Assembly (NCBI GenBank): GCA_026393865.1 | Contig: JAPKZI010000025.1 | Coordinates: forward strand, 1-44,295 | DNA from: Candidatus Aminicenantota bacterium | Lineage (GTDB): Bacteria > Acidobacteriota > Aminicenantia > Aminicenantales > UBA4085 | DNA length: 44,295 nt | Direction: 5' to 3' | Shown: one piece after another, positions 26,510 to 34,478 of the stretch | How the letters are laid out: every line of letters starts with the position of its first letter | Position numbering within the stretch: position 1 is the stretch's first letter | The notes under the pieces: generated by a model | What the model was told of the DNA's origin: nothing | What the model saw: the letters and a program-made list of their open reading frames with translations, nothing else | Databases searched by the model: none | Translations under genes and position numbers: made by a program

Positions 26510-27405
26510 TTCTCCAAAAAGCGAAATATTTCTTCAATGAGTCGCTGCACAACCTCTGGCAGTTCAAGACGCGGCACTTTTTTTCCCTGACCATCATCAG
26601 TCTGTCCTTTGTCGTTCTCGGCGTGTTCCTGACGATGTCGAACAACCTCCGCTTTCGGGCCCGGGAACTGTCGAAGGACCTCACGGTCATGTTCTATCTC
26701 CAGAAGACCGTCCCGGCCGGGGAGCGCGACCTGATCCTGGACCAGATCCGGCGATCTCCCCTCGTCGGCACGGTCCACACGATCAGTCCGGAGGAAGCCT
26801 CGGCGAAATTCGCGGAGGACTTCCCGGACCTCAAGGCCATCCTTCTCAACCTGAACGCCAATCCGTTTCCGGCCTCGATCGAAGTCTCGCTCAAGGACCC
26901 CGGCCTTCCGACGGCGTCCGTCCTCCAATTCATCGCCGAGGTGAAAAAGAACTCCGCCGTCGAGGACGTCCAATTCAACCGGGAGTGGGCCGATAAGATC
27001 CGCTCCCTGGGACGCCTGGCCGAGGCCGTCGGCCTGTTCCTGGGGGGGATTCTGGTCCTCGCCTCGTTCTTTATCATCTCCAACGTCATCAAGCTCAACG
27101 TCCTGGCCCGGAAGAACGAGATCGAGATCCTCCGCCTTGTCGGGGCCACGAACACCTTCATCCGGATTCCGTTCCTTTTCGAAGGCGTTCTGATGGGCGT
27201 CGCCGGAAGCGCGATCTCCCTTCTCGTCGTCCTGATCCTGATCAAGCTCTTCCCCCTCTACCTCGGCAGCTCGCTCGGCGCGCTCCAGGAAATCGTCGGC
27301 TTCCGTTATCTGACCCTGGCCCAGGCCCTCGGGCTTGTCCTGGGCGGAGGAAGCGTCGGATTGCTGGGCGGCTTGACCTCGCTCGCCCGCTTCCTCCGTA
27401 TTTGA
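26506..27405 (+). CDS. ftsX: Cell-division protein FtsX, apparent CTG start
   Basis: 299 aa if it starts at CTG 26506, which overlaps the ftsE stop (CTGA) and has AAAGGA 8 nt upstream. The reading LILQKAKYFFNESLHNLWQF gives the expected FtsX cytoplasmic N-terminus and leads into the first membrane helix (about 29-46). No ATG, GTG or TTG is in frame before GTG 26623, which falls at the end of that helix and would remove most of it. Large periplasmic loop, then three C-terminal helices (VGLFLGGILVLASFFIISNV, VLMGVAGSAISLLVVLIL, and the last near the end). ATT 26509 is another possible start. Confidence 0.88.
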   Translation: MILQKAKYFFNESLHNLWQFKTRHFFSLTIISLSFVVLGVFLTMSNNLRFRARELSKDLTVMFYLQKTVPAGERDLILDQIRRSPLVGTVHTISPEEASAKFAEDFPDLKAILLNLNANPFPASIEVSLKDPGLPTASVLQFIAEVKKNSAVEDVQFNREWADKIRSLGRLAEAVGLFLGGILVLASFFIISNVIKLNVLARKNEIEILRLVGATNTFIRIPFLFEGVLMGVAGSAISLLVVLILIKLFPLYLGSSLGALQEIVGFRYLTLAQALGLVLGGGSVGLLGGLTSLARFLRI

Positions 27406-27430
27406 CTTAAGTTCTTGATTATCCTAGAAT
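27402..27430 (+). promoter_or_regulatory. Promoter of the RodZ-like gene (leaderless)
   Basis: TTGACT (27402-27407), 17-nt spacer, TAGAAT (27425-27430), then exactly 7 nt to ATG 27438. The -35 contains the ftsX stop. Transcription should start at or next to the A of the ATG. Confidence 0.7.
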
Positions 27431-27437
27431 TTTATCG

Positions 27438-28223
27438 ATGGCGACCTTGGGACAGGAGCTGAAAAGAGAGCGCGAGCTCCGGGCTATATCGCTCAACGAT
27501 ATCGCCGGCCAAACAAAAATCGGCCTGCGCTATCTTCAAGCCCTCGAAGACGACCAGCTGGACCTGCTGCCCGGAGCGTTCTTCATCAAAAGCGTCCTCC
27601 GCTCCTATTCCAAGTGCATCGGCGTCGACGAGAACCGTTTCGTCAACAAGTATCACGAGGAAGTCCTCCTCCAACAGGAAGACCTCAAGGAGACCGAACG
27701 CCGGCGCAGCCACGCTGATCTCCCCGAGCCGAAGCCGCGGAGAGAGGGAGCGAAGAGAGGTCGATGGCGCCTGGCGGCCGTCCCTTTGATCCTTGTCGCC
27801 GCCGCCGCCGTCGCCGCTTACTTCTTTGTCCTCAAGCCGCAGAAGGACAACCGGCCCGTCATTCAGCGACCGACGGTCGCCCCGCCGCAGGACCAGCTCC
27901 TTCCCCCTCCCGCGCAGACGCCGCTCGTCGAATCCGATGATCCGGCCAAGGCCGAGGATCTGCGTCTCGAACTGACCTTCAACGCCGAGACGTGGATCCA
28001 GATCGCGGCCGACGGACAGGTCCAACTGGAAGCCACCAAAAAAGCGGGCGAGAAGGCGACCTGCACGGCCAAGAAGCAATTCCTCATCCAGACCGGGAAC
28101 GCCGGCGGATTTACGTACACGATCAATGGCCGCGAGGGCAAGTCTCTCGGCACGTCGGGAGCCGTCCGGACGGACATCTGGATCCACCGGGACAATCTCA
28201 AGGACTTTCTGGCGGCGCGTTGA
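27438..28223 (+). CDS. RodZ-like membrane protein (HTH + DUF4115-type domain)
   Basis: 261 aa. The N-terminal helix-turn-helix of the RodZ type (residues 1-72: LGQELKRERELRAISLNDIA, then YLQALEDDQLDLLPG) is followed by a basic linker, one membrane helix (about 111-132), a Pro-rich stretch, and a C-terminal beta domain (WIQIAADGQVQLEA, KSLGTSGAV) like DUF4115. RodZ ties the MreB cytoskeleton to the cell wall. It follows ftsEX and precedes the sensor kinase by 11 nt. Confidence 0.85.
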   Translation: MATLGQELKRERELRAISLNDIAGQTKIGLRYLQALEDDQLDLLPGAFFIKSVLRSYSKCIGVDENRFVNKYHEEVLLQQEDLKETERRRSHADLPEPKPRREGAKRGRWRLAAVPLILVAAAAVAAYFFVLKPQKDNRPVIQRPTVAPPQDQLLPPPAQTPLVESDDPAKAEDLRLELTFNAETWIQIAADGQVQLEATKKAGEKATCTAKKQFLIQTGNAGGFTYTINGREGKSLGTSGAVRTDIWIHRDNLKDFLAAR

Positions 28224-28234
28224 ATCGAGATCCC

Positions 28235-30397
28235 ATGGACGATCCGAAGAAAAAGGGCTCCCGCGTCATCGGCGGGATCATCATCGTCCTTATCGTCCTC
28301 TTCCTCGTCATCGATTTCATCCTGCGCCGCTCCACCGAGTTCTCCCCGACCAATGTCACCGACATCCTTCTCGTCTTGCTCCAGATCATCGTCCTCCTCC
28401 TGGCCTTGATCCTCCTCTTCGTCCTCGGCCGGAACCTGATCAAGCTCAGCCTCGAACGCAAGCACAAGGTGGCCGGATCGCATTTCAAGGCCAAGCTCGT
28501 CATCTTCTTCACCGCCCTGTCCTTCATCCCCACGCTTCTCCTCTTCGTCTTCACCAGCCGGCTGATCAGCCGCAACATCGAGCAGTACTTCAAGCCCGAC
28601 CTGACCCGGATCCTCGACGATGCCAAGATCATCGCCGACGGCTTCTATGTCACGACGTCGGACCTCACTCTTCATTATGCGACCCAGCTGAGCAGGGAGA
28701 TCAAGCGCCTGAACCTCGTCGCTCCCGAGAACCGGGCCCGGCTCGAGGACCTCATCCGGAGCAAGCTGACCGAGTACCGCCTCGACGAGATCGGCATCTT
28801 CCTCGAGGAGGAGGATCTCTTCGCCTATTACAATCCCAACCTGCCCTTCCAGGACTATCAGGAGCTTAAAGCCGACACGATCAAGCGGGCTCACCTCGGC
28901 GAACCCGTCAACGACATCCGCTCGATGGGCGCGGGCGAGTTCGTGCGGCGGGGCGTCTCGGTCAACATCCCGGCCATAGGCAATGTCCTGGTGACGACGG
29001 GCAAGTTCCTGCCCCAGAACTACGCCCAGAAGATCAACACCCTCTCGGCTTTCGTCCAGCGCTACCGGCAGCGCGGACAGAAGGACATGTTCAAGACGCT
29101 CTACCTGATGACGCTTATCTTCGTCACCCTGCTCATCGTCTTCGCCGCGACCTGGATCGGATTCCACATCGCCAAGAGCATCACCGTCCCGATCGAGAAG
29201 CTGGTCAAAGCGACCAAGGAGGTCTCCAAAGGCAACCTGGCCGTCCGCGTCGAAGACCCGGCCTCGGACGAGATCGGCATCCTCATCGAGTCCTTCAACC
29301 AGATGATCTCCGATGTCGACGAGGGCCAGCGGGGGATCGCCCAGAAAACGGCCGAGCAGGAGGCCCGCAAACAGTACATAGAGACGATCCTGAACACCAT
29401 CAACACCGGCGTCATCGCCCTGGACGCCCAGGGCTCCATCACCACGATCAATCCGTCGGCCCACGACATGCTGGCGCTGCCGGACAAGGCCGTGGCCGGC
29501 CGGCATTACAAGGACGTCCTGAGCCTTGACCGCTACAAGGACTTCGTCAAGGGCATCGACGCGGCCATGAAGAACAGATACAAGCTCACCGACAAGGAGA
29601 TCCGGCTCTCCCTCAACGGCCAGCAGACGACCATCGCCCTGACCTTGACCCCGCTCCGGCAGCCGGGGGAGGAGTTCTCCGGCCTGATCGTCGTCCTCGA
29701 CGACCTGAGCCAGCTCATCAAGGCCCAGAAAATCGCCGCCTGGAAAGAAGTCGCCCAGCGCGTCGCCCACGAGATCAAGAACCCCCTGACGCCGATCCAG
29801 CTCAACGCGGAACGGATCCTCAAAAACCTCAAGAAGACAGAGGGGGGCGGCGGCGATGTCGTCGAGCAGGGGGCCCGGGTCATCATCCAGGAGGCCCAGA
29901 CGATCAAGGCCCTCGTCGACGAGTTTTCGGACTTCGCTCGGCTGCCGAAGATCAACCTCCAGCCGGCGGGAATCCACGACATCATCGGCCAGGTCGTGAC
30001 GATGTTCCGCGGCATTTTCGCCGACGTCGAATTCCAGGTCCTCCCCTCTCCGGATGTGCCGGCCTTCCTTCCGCTGGACACCGAACAGATAAAACGGGTC
30101 TTCATCAATTTAATCGACAACGCTGTTGACGCCATGAACAAAAAGGGTAAAATCGTCATTCAAACATCGTACGACCGCGAGGCCCATCAAGTGAAGATCG
30201 ACGTGACGGACACGGGACCCGGGATCCAGATCGAGGACAAAGACAAGCTCTTTTTGCCCCATTTCTCGACGAAGAAGAAGGGCACGGGCTTGGGGCTGGC
30301 CATCGTCAATCAGATCGTCAAAGAGCATAACGGGTCCGTCCGCGTTCAGAACAACCGGCCGAGCGGCGCCAAATTCACCTTGCAGCTGCCCGCATGA
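28235..30397 (+). CDS. NtrY-like sensor histidine kinase
   Basis: 720 aa from ATG 28235. Three N-terminal membrane helices lie at about residues 11-30, 42-65 and 85-105, then an extracytoplasmic sensor region, a further helix (about 290-312), HAMP (SITVPIEKLVKATKEVSKGN), and PAS (about 380-490). The kinase core follows with the phospho-His in VAHEIKNPLTPIQLNAERI, N-box INLIDNAVDAM, G1 DTGPGI and G2 GTGLGLAI. This domain order is that of NtrY. The stop overlaps the regulator start (ATGA), so they form one pair. The signal is unknown. Confidence 0.92.
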   Translation: MDDPKKKGSRVIGGIIIVLIVLFLVIDFILRRSTEFSPTNVTDILLVLLQIIVLLLALILLFVLGRNLIKLSLERKHKVAGSHFKAKLVIFFTALSFIPTLLLFVFTSRLISRNIEQYFKPDLTRILDDAKIIADGFYVTTSDLTLHYATQLSREIKRLNLVAPENRARLEDLIRSKLTEYRLDEIGIFLEEEDLFAYYNPNLPFQDYQELKADTIKRAHLGEPVNDIRSMGAGEFVRRGVSVNIPAIGNVLVTTGKFLPQNYAQKINTLSAFVQRYRQRGQKDMFKTLYLMTLIFVTLLIVFAATWIGFHIAKSITVPIEKLVKATKEVSKGNLAVRVEDPASDEIGILIESFNQMISDVDEGQRGIAQKTAEQEARKQYIETILNTINTGVIALDAQGSITTINPSAHDMLALPDKAVAGRHYKDVLSLDRYKDFVKGIDAAMKNRYKLTDKEIRLSLNGQQTTIALTLTPLRQPGEEFSGLIVVLDDLSQLIKAQKIAAWKEVAQRVAHEIKNPLTPIQLNAERILKNLKKTEGGGGDVVEQGARVIIQEAQTIKALVDEFSDFARLPKINLQPAGIHDIIGQVVTMFRGIFADVEFQVLPSPDVPAFLPLDTEQIKRVFINLIDNAVDAMNKKGKIVIQTSYDREAHQVKIDVTDTGPGIQIEDKDKLFLPHFSTKKKGTGLGLAIVNQIVKEHNGSVRVQNNRPSGAKFTLQLPA

Positions 30398-31755
30398 GCC
30401 AAGACCGCATCCTGGTCATCGACGACGAATCCAGCATCCGCTCCTCGCTCCAGGGCATTCTCGAGGACGAGGCCTACGCCGTCCAGACCGTCGGGACGGG
30501 CGAAGAGGGTCTGGCCCTGCTCAAGGCCCAGGCGTTCGGCCTGGTCCTGCTCGATATCTGGCTCCCCGAGATGAACGGCATCGACGTCCTCCGCCAGATC
30601 CGGCTCCTCGAAGAGCCCCCCAAGGTCATCGTCATCTCGGGTCACGGCACCGTGGAAACGGCGGTCAAAGCGACGAAGCTCGGCGCGTTCGATTTCCTCG
30701 AAAAGCCGCTCTCGCTCGACAAGGTCGTCCTGACCGTCAAGAATGCGCTGCGGCAGCGCCGGCTCGAGGAGGAGAACGTCCAGCTCCGCGAACGGATCAA
30801 GTCCCGATACCATCTCGTCGGGAAGAGCGCCCCGATCCGGAAGCTGCGCGAGGAGATCCGAAAGGCCGCCCCGACCAACGGCCGGGTGCTGATCTCGGGC
30901 GAGAACGGGACCGGCAAGGAGCTCACCGCCCGCCTCATCCATCAGCACAGCCGGCGGAAGGACAAACGGTTCATCGAGATCAACTGCGCGGCGATCCCCG
31001 ACGACCTCATCGAAAGCGAGCTGTTCGGCGCGGTCAAGGGGCATTCCGCCCATGCCCCAAAGGACAAGCGGGGGAAGCTCCTTCTCGCCGACGGGGGAAC
31101 GATGTTCCTTGACGAGATCGGGGAGATGAGCGTCAAGACGCAGGCCAAGCTGGTCAAGGCGGTCGTCGAGCAGCGGTTCGAGCCGCTGGGATCGAACGAG
31201 ACCGTCCCGTTCGACACGCGCCTCATCACGGCCACGAGCCGGAACCCGAAGGACCTGATCGCCAAGGGCAAGTTCCGGGAGGACCTTTTCTTCAAGCTCA
31301 ACATCATCCCCATGCATATCCCGCCCCTGCGCGAACGGCCGGAGGACATCCCCCTGCTCATCCACTACTATCTGAATATCTATTCGCTCGAATACGGCAA
31401 GAAACCGAAGCGGATGCATCCGGAAGCGCGGAAGGCCTTCGTCAACTACGCCTGGCCGGGCAACGTCAGCGAGCTCATGAACGTCATCGAACGGTTCGTG
31501 ATCATGGTCGAGGACGAAGAGATCGGCGTCGGCCACCTCAACCTGCTCGTCGAGACGCGGGAACAGGAACATCTCCTGGGCCGCCCGCCCGTCCCGTCCC
31601 TCCAACAGGCCGCCCGGCAATTCGAACGGAAATACATCCAGGGGACGCTGATCAAGAACGGCTGGGACCTGGCCCGGACGGGCGCGGAGCTCGAGATCCC
31701 GATCGACGCTCTCAAGGACAAGATCAAGGTCCATCGCATCACGTTCCTCGACTGA
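30394..31755 (+). CDS. NtrX-like response regulator with AAA+ domain lacking GAFTGA
   Basis: 453 aa. Receiver domain 1-120 with the phospho-acceptor Asp in LLDIWLPEMNG. An AAA+ domain follows (Walker A SGENGTGKEL, Walker B GTMFLDEIGEM, arginine finger region REDLFFKLNI), then a C-terminal Fis-like helix-turn-helix. The loop that contacts sigma-54, normally GAFTGA after ELFGxxKG, reads KGHSAHAPKDKRGK. Without that loop it may not open sigma-54 promoters and may act through DNA binding alone. Coupled to the NtrY-like kinase. Confidence 0.9.
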   Translation: MSQDRILVIDDESSIRSSLQGILEDEAYAVQTVGTGEEGLALLKAQAFGLVLLDIWLPEMNGIDVLRQIRLLEEPPKVIVISGHGTVETAVKATKLGAFDFLEKPLSLDKVVLTVKNALRQRRLEEENVQLRERIKSRYHLVGKSAPIRKLREEIRKAAPTNGRVLISGENGTGKELTARLIHQHSRRKDKRFIEINCAAIPDDLIESELFGAVKGHSAHAPKDKRGKLLLADGGTMFLDEIGEMSVKTQAKLVKAVVEQRFEPLGSNETVPFDTRLITATSRNPKDLIAKGKFREDLFFKLNIIPMHIPPLRERPEDIPLLIHYYLNIYSLEYGKKPKRMHPEARKAFVNYAWPGNVSELMNVIERFVIMVEDEEIGVGHLNLLVETREQEHLLGRPPVPSLQQAARQFERKYIQGTLIKNGWDLARTGAELEIPIDALKDKIKVHRITFLD

Positions 31756-31765
31756 GAGCGGCGCC

Positions 31766-32500
31766 ATGCCCATCGACCAAGCCGAGGCCATCGTCCTGAG
31801 GACGGTTCCTATCGGCGACCAGGACAAAATCGCCCTGTTCCTCACCCGGGACAAAGGTCTGATCCGGGGCGTGGCCAAGGGCGCGCGCAAGTTCGGGAAC
31901 CGCTTCGGGAGCGCGCTCGAGCCCATGTCCCACGTGACCGCGTTCTATTACGAGAAAGAGCGCCGCGAACTGGTCACGGTCAGCTCCTGCGACCTCATCG
32001 AATCCTTTTTCGAGGTTCAGGGGGACGTGAAGACGTCGCTGACCCTGACCTATTTCGCCGAGCTCATCGAAGAATTTCTGCCGGCGCGGGCCGGGGAGGA
32101 CATCGTCTTTCGGCTGCTGCTGTCCATCCTCCAAGCGCTCAAAGGGAAAGGCGCCCTGGCCGTCCTGGCCCGGTATTTCGAGGCCTGGTTTCTCCAGGTC
32201 AACGGTTACCTGCCCGACGTCCGCCGCTGCAAGACGTGCCGGAAGGCGCTCGAAGGATCCGGATGGCTGGCGCCGAAGAAGGACGGCGTCTATTGCGACG
32301 CCTGCGCTCCGGCCCGGAAGGACGAGGTCCGGCCCGATCTCGGCCGCTTCATGGAGTGGGTCAGGAAAAATCCTCCGGCCAAGGCCGGGGAGTGCCCCTT
32401 TTCGGCCGCGGATCTCAAATCGATCCGGAAAAGCCTGCAGGCCATGATCGTTTATCACCTGGAGCGCGAGCCGAAGAGCCTGCGGTACATCAAGGATTGA
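31766..32500 (+). CDS. recO: DNA repair protein RecO
   Basis: 244 aa. N-terminal OB fold (AEAIVLRTVPIGDQDKIALF, then KGLIRGVAKGARKFGNRFG) and a C-terminal helical domain with a Cys4 zinc site (CKTC and CDAC). RecO anneals DNA and loads RecA with RecR/RecF. Starts 10 nt after the NtrX-like gene, at the end of the plus-strand run. Confidence 0.93.
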   Translation: MPIDQAEAIVLRTVPIGDQDKIALFLTRDKGLIRGVAKGARKFGNRFGSALEPMSHVTAFYYEKERRELVTVSSCDLIESFFEVQGDVKTSLTLTYFAELIEEFLPARAGEDIVFRLLLSILQALKGKGALAVLARYFEAWFLQVNGYLPDVRRCKTCRKALEGSGWLAPKKDGVYCDACAPARKDEVRPDLGRFMEWVRKNPPAKAGECPFSAADLKSIRKSLQAMIVYHLEREPKSLRYIKD

Positions 32501-32624
32501 ACTTTGGTTCCATTTTGTGTGGGCTTGATGAGGAGGGGGAGAAGATCCGGAATCGGCCTCGCTCCCGACTCGGGTTCTTAACGCCGTTTCCTCACCGTCC
32601 TTCTCAGCGGCGAAGTCTCTGGTC

Positions 32625-32747
32625 GACGCGATGACAGGGTTGGCCCCCGGCCCCCTGGGGAACCAGTCCCGTCGGTTCCCCCCTCGGTCAAACCGAGGGG
32701 ACCCCCCACCGCTATGGGGGCCGTGGGGCCAACCCTGTCATCGCGTC
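32625..32747. repeat. 31-bp stem with two internal hairpins
   Basis: Outer stem GACGCGATGACAGGGTTGG with CCCC (32625-32647) pairs perfectly with 32725-32747. It continues as CGGCCCCC (32648-32655) with GGGGGCCG (32716-32723) past one bulged T. The 60-nt interior folds into GGGGAACC/GGTTCCCC (32657-32664 with 32674-32681) and CCCCTCGGT/ACCGAGGGG (32680-32688 with 32692-32700), giving a branched, cloverleaf-like shape; the two inner stems share 2 nt. Confidence 0.85.
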
Positions 32748-32819
32748 CTTGAATTCTTTCTATTATCCACGAGCGAAGATGCGCGCGAATGCTCTAATTA
32801 CGGGTGGCGCCGATCGGGC

Positions 32820-32881
32820 GCCCCAGCGTTCGAAGCGGATGGGACCCCCCGAAGGTGGGTGAGGAGCGAGAACGCTGGGGC
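32820..32881. repeat. 12-bp perfect inverted repeat
   Basis: GCCCCAGCGTTC (32820-32831) and GAACGCTGGGGC (32870-32881) with a 38-nt loop that can form a smaller ACCCC/GGTGGGT-type stem. Part of the larger element at 32508-32981. Confidence 0.75.
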
Positions 32882-33059
32882 TGATCGGTGACAGGACCCG
32901 CGACCAGTAGAGCGTTCGTCCCCATCGAGGGAGCGAGGCCGTTCCCGGATCTTCTCTTATCTCTACCCACACCGAATGGAAGAGAGCTTGAATCATAAAC
33001 CGGAGTCAATCACGGACTCGCCCCTTGAATGGAAATATTTTGGCCGGCGTTTCCTGGCC

Positions 33060-33938
33060 TTACTTGAAAATATAAAGGATCCCGACGGCGGTCGCGATCC
33101 ACAGAAGGACCGAAACGGCGAGAGGCTTGTCTTTCAGGATCAATTCCTCCGGGCTTCCCCCCTCCCCTTTCTTGTGGACGAGATACAAATAGCGGAAGAT
33201 CCCATAGAGAACGAACGGCGTGGTATAGATCAGGTCCGAGGTCCCAAACTTCTTGACCGTGTCCTCCGAGACCGTATAAAGACAGTAAGCGATGACCGTG
33301 GACGCCGTGACGACGGAGATCATCTGGTCCAGCAGATAAGCGCTGTACTCCTTGAGGATCGGGCGGTGGGCCGAGGCGTTCTCCTCGAGCAGGACGAGCT
33401 CGTGGCGCCGCTTGCTCATGGCGATGAACAGGGCCAGGAGCGTCGTGCAGATGAGAAGCCAGGATGAGAGCGGGACGTGGATGACAAGGCCGCCCGCCAT
33501 GACGCGAAGGACGAAGCCCGAGGCGACGATGAAGACGTCCAGGATGACGACGTGTTTGAGCTTGATCGAATACGCGATCTGCAGGACGAAATAGACCGCC
33601 CCGACGATGAAGAACCCGGGGTTCAAGACAAAGGCGCAGGCCAGGCTGACCGCGGCGAGAACAACGGCCATCCCCGCCGCCGGTCCCCGGCGGATCAGGC
33701 CGGCCGCGATCGGCCGCCGGGATTTCTTGGGATGGATCCGGTCCTCCTCATAGTCAAGGACGTCGTTGACAAGATAGATGGAGCCCGAGAGCAGACAAAA
33801 GATGCCGAACGCGGCGAGCGTACGCAGGACGAGCGGCCCGTCCAAGATCTTCCGGGCGAAGACGAGCGCCGCGAAGACGAACAGGTTCTTTGTCCACTGG
33901 GACGGCCGCAAGGAACGGATAAGGTCGCCGATGTTCAA
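33060..33938 (-). CDS. UbiA-family prenyltransferase, like decaprenyl-phosphate phosphoribosyltransferase
   Basis: 292 aa, starting at TTG 33938 (no ATG or GTG fits; AGGAAGGG upstream). About eight membrane helices. The first Asp-rich motif is NDVLDYEEDRIHP followed by KSRRPIAAG. The start SLRPSQWTKNLFVFAALVFA and the second motif region YSIKLKHVVILDVFIVASGF are like the enzymes that put phosphoribose on polyprenyl phosphate for arabinan-type sugars (DprE pathway). Other UbiA substrates cannot be excluded. The epimerase partners are not here. Confidence 0.8.
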   Translation of the reverse strand: MNIGDLIRSLRPSQWTKNLFVFAALVFARKILDGPLVLRTLAAFGIFCLLSGSIYLVNDVLDYEEDRIHPKKSRRPIAAGLIRRGPAAGMAVVLAAVSLACAFVLNPGFFIVGAVYFVLQIAYSIKLKHVVILDVFIVASGFVLRVMAGGLVIHVPLSSWLLICTTLLALFIAMSKRRHELVLLEENASAHRPILKEYSAYLLDQMISVVTASTVIAYCLYTVSEDTVKKFGTSDLIYTTPFVLYGIFRYLYLVHKKGEGGSPEELILKDKPLAVSVLLWIATAVGILYIFK

Positions 33939-33959
33939 ATCTCGATCCCTTCCTTTTGT

Positions 33960-33989
33960 ATTCTATTAAAAATGATCCCGTTCTGCCAA
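33960..33989 (-). promoter_or_regulatory. Promoter of the prenyltransferase gene
   Basis: Minus strand TTGGCA (33984-33989), 18-nt spacer, TAGAAT (33960-33965). Predicted start near 33953, leader about 15 nt with AGGAAGGG before the TTG. Confidence 0.6.
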
Positions 33990-34013
33990 GCGATTCTTAG
34001 CGAAGAGGAAGAT

Positions 34014-34388
34014 CTAATACTGGATGTCCGGCGTCTGCGGTTGGAACGCCGAGCTGGTGTTCAAGAAGACGAGCAGGATGCGGACGGCCATGAAGATGAT
34101 CCCGCCGGCCAGGACGAGGGAATAGACGGTCAGGAACGTGACGTACAGGACCGATTTTTTCCGGGAGAGGTCCTGGCTGAAAAGAAGGTCCGTCACCGTC
34201 TTGCCGAAGAGGATGATCATGATGACGACCCCCGCGGAGGCCCGATAAAAATATTCCAGGGAGCTGCGCAGCTCGACCTTCTCGAGCGTGATCAGGGGCA
34301 TGAGCAGCCAGGCCGTGAACAGCCAGACGGAAATGAAGATGACGATCCTCATCCGGGTGATATATTGGGGGCTCCTGACTTTTCCCAT
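34014..34388 (-). CDS. Small three-helix membrane protein of unknown function
   Basis: 124 aa. A short basic start (MGKVRSPQYITRMR) is followed by hydrophobic segments at about 15-33, 50-67 and 80-110, and a polar C-terminus. No family recognised. ATG 34388 is chosen because the predicted transcription start is only 2-3 nt upstream; ATG 34409 lies within the promoter. Divergent from the MFS gene with a 90-nt gap. Expressed apart from the prenyltransferase, which has its own promoter. Confidence 0.65.
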   Translation of the reverse strand: MGKVRSPQYITRMRIVIFISVWLFTAWLLMPLITLEKVELRSSLEYFYRASAGVVIMIILFGKTVTDLLFSQDLSRKKSVLYVTFLTVYSLVLAGGIIFMAVRILLVFLNTSSAFQPQTPDIQY

Positions 34389-34397
34389 CTCGATCCC

Positions 34398-34426
34398 AGC
34401 ATAATCCATCGAATGGAACGCGTCAA
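34398..34426 (-). promoter_or_regulatory. Promoter of the 34014-34388 gene (leaderless)
   Basis: Minus strand TTGACG (34421-34426), 17-nt spacer, TATGCT (34398-34403), then 9 nt to ATG 34388. Confidence 0.65.
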
Positions 34427-34478
34427 TCGATAATTTCGCCGCGCGCGGAAAAAGGGTACAATAGTCGCCGGTCCAGCC

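Larger units (their letters stand above)
32508..32981. mobile_element. Non-coding nested inverted-repeat element (MITE-like or structured RNA)
   Basis: The ends are imperfect inverted repeats: TTCCATTTTGTGTGGG (32508-32523) against the complement of 32966-32981 (14 of 16), and 32540-32566 against 32929-32955 (25 of 27). Inside lie two more palindromes, 32625-32747 (23 bp perfect plus 8 bp after a 1-nt bulge) and 32820-32881 (12 bp perfect). No ORF of believable composition is present, so it is non-autonomous if mobile. It fills almost the whole 559-nt gap between recO and the prenyltransferase gene; 32982-33059 holds nothing I recognise. Confidence 0.75.

Noticed and set aside
27863-29977. 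Very long open frame on the minus strand opposite the RodZ-like and NtrY-like genes
   Set aside because: It is antisense to genes with full domain matches; its product is Asp/Gln/Arg-rich low-complexity sequence typical of GC-rich shadow frames. The same holds for long antisense frames at 2371-3702, 4422-5879, 30346-31926 and 39127-40716.
32501-33059. Coding genes or CRISPR array in the recO-prenyltransferase gap
   Set aside because: Short open frames there are Pro/Arg/Gly-rich and cross the palindromes; no regularly spaced direct repeats are present.
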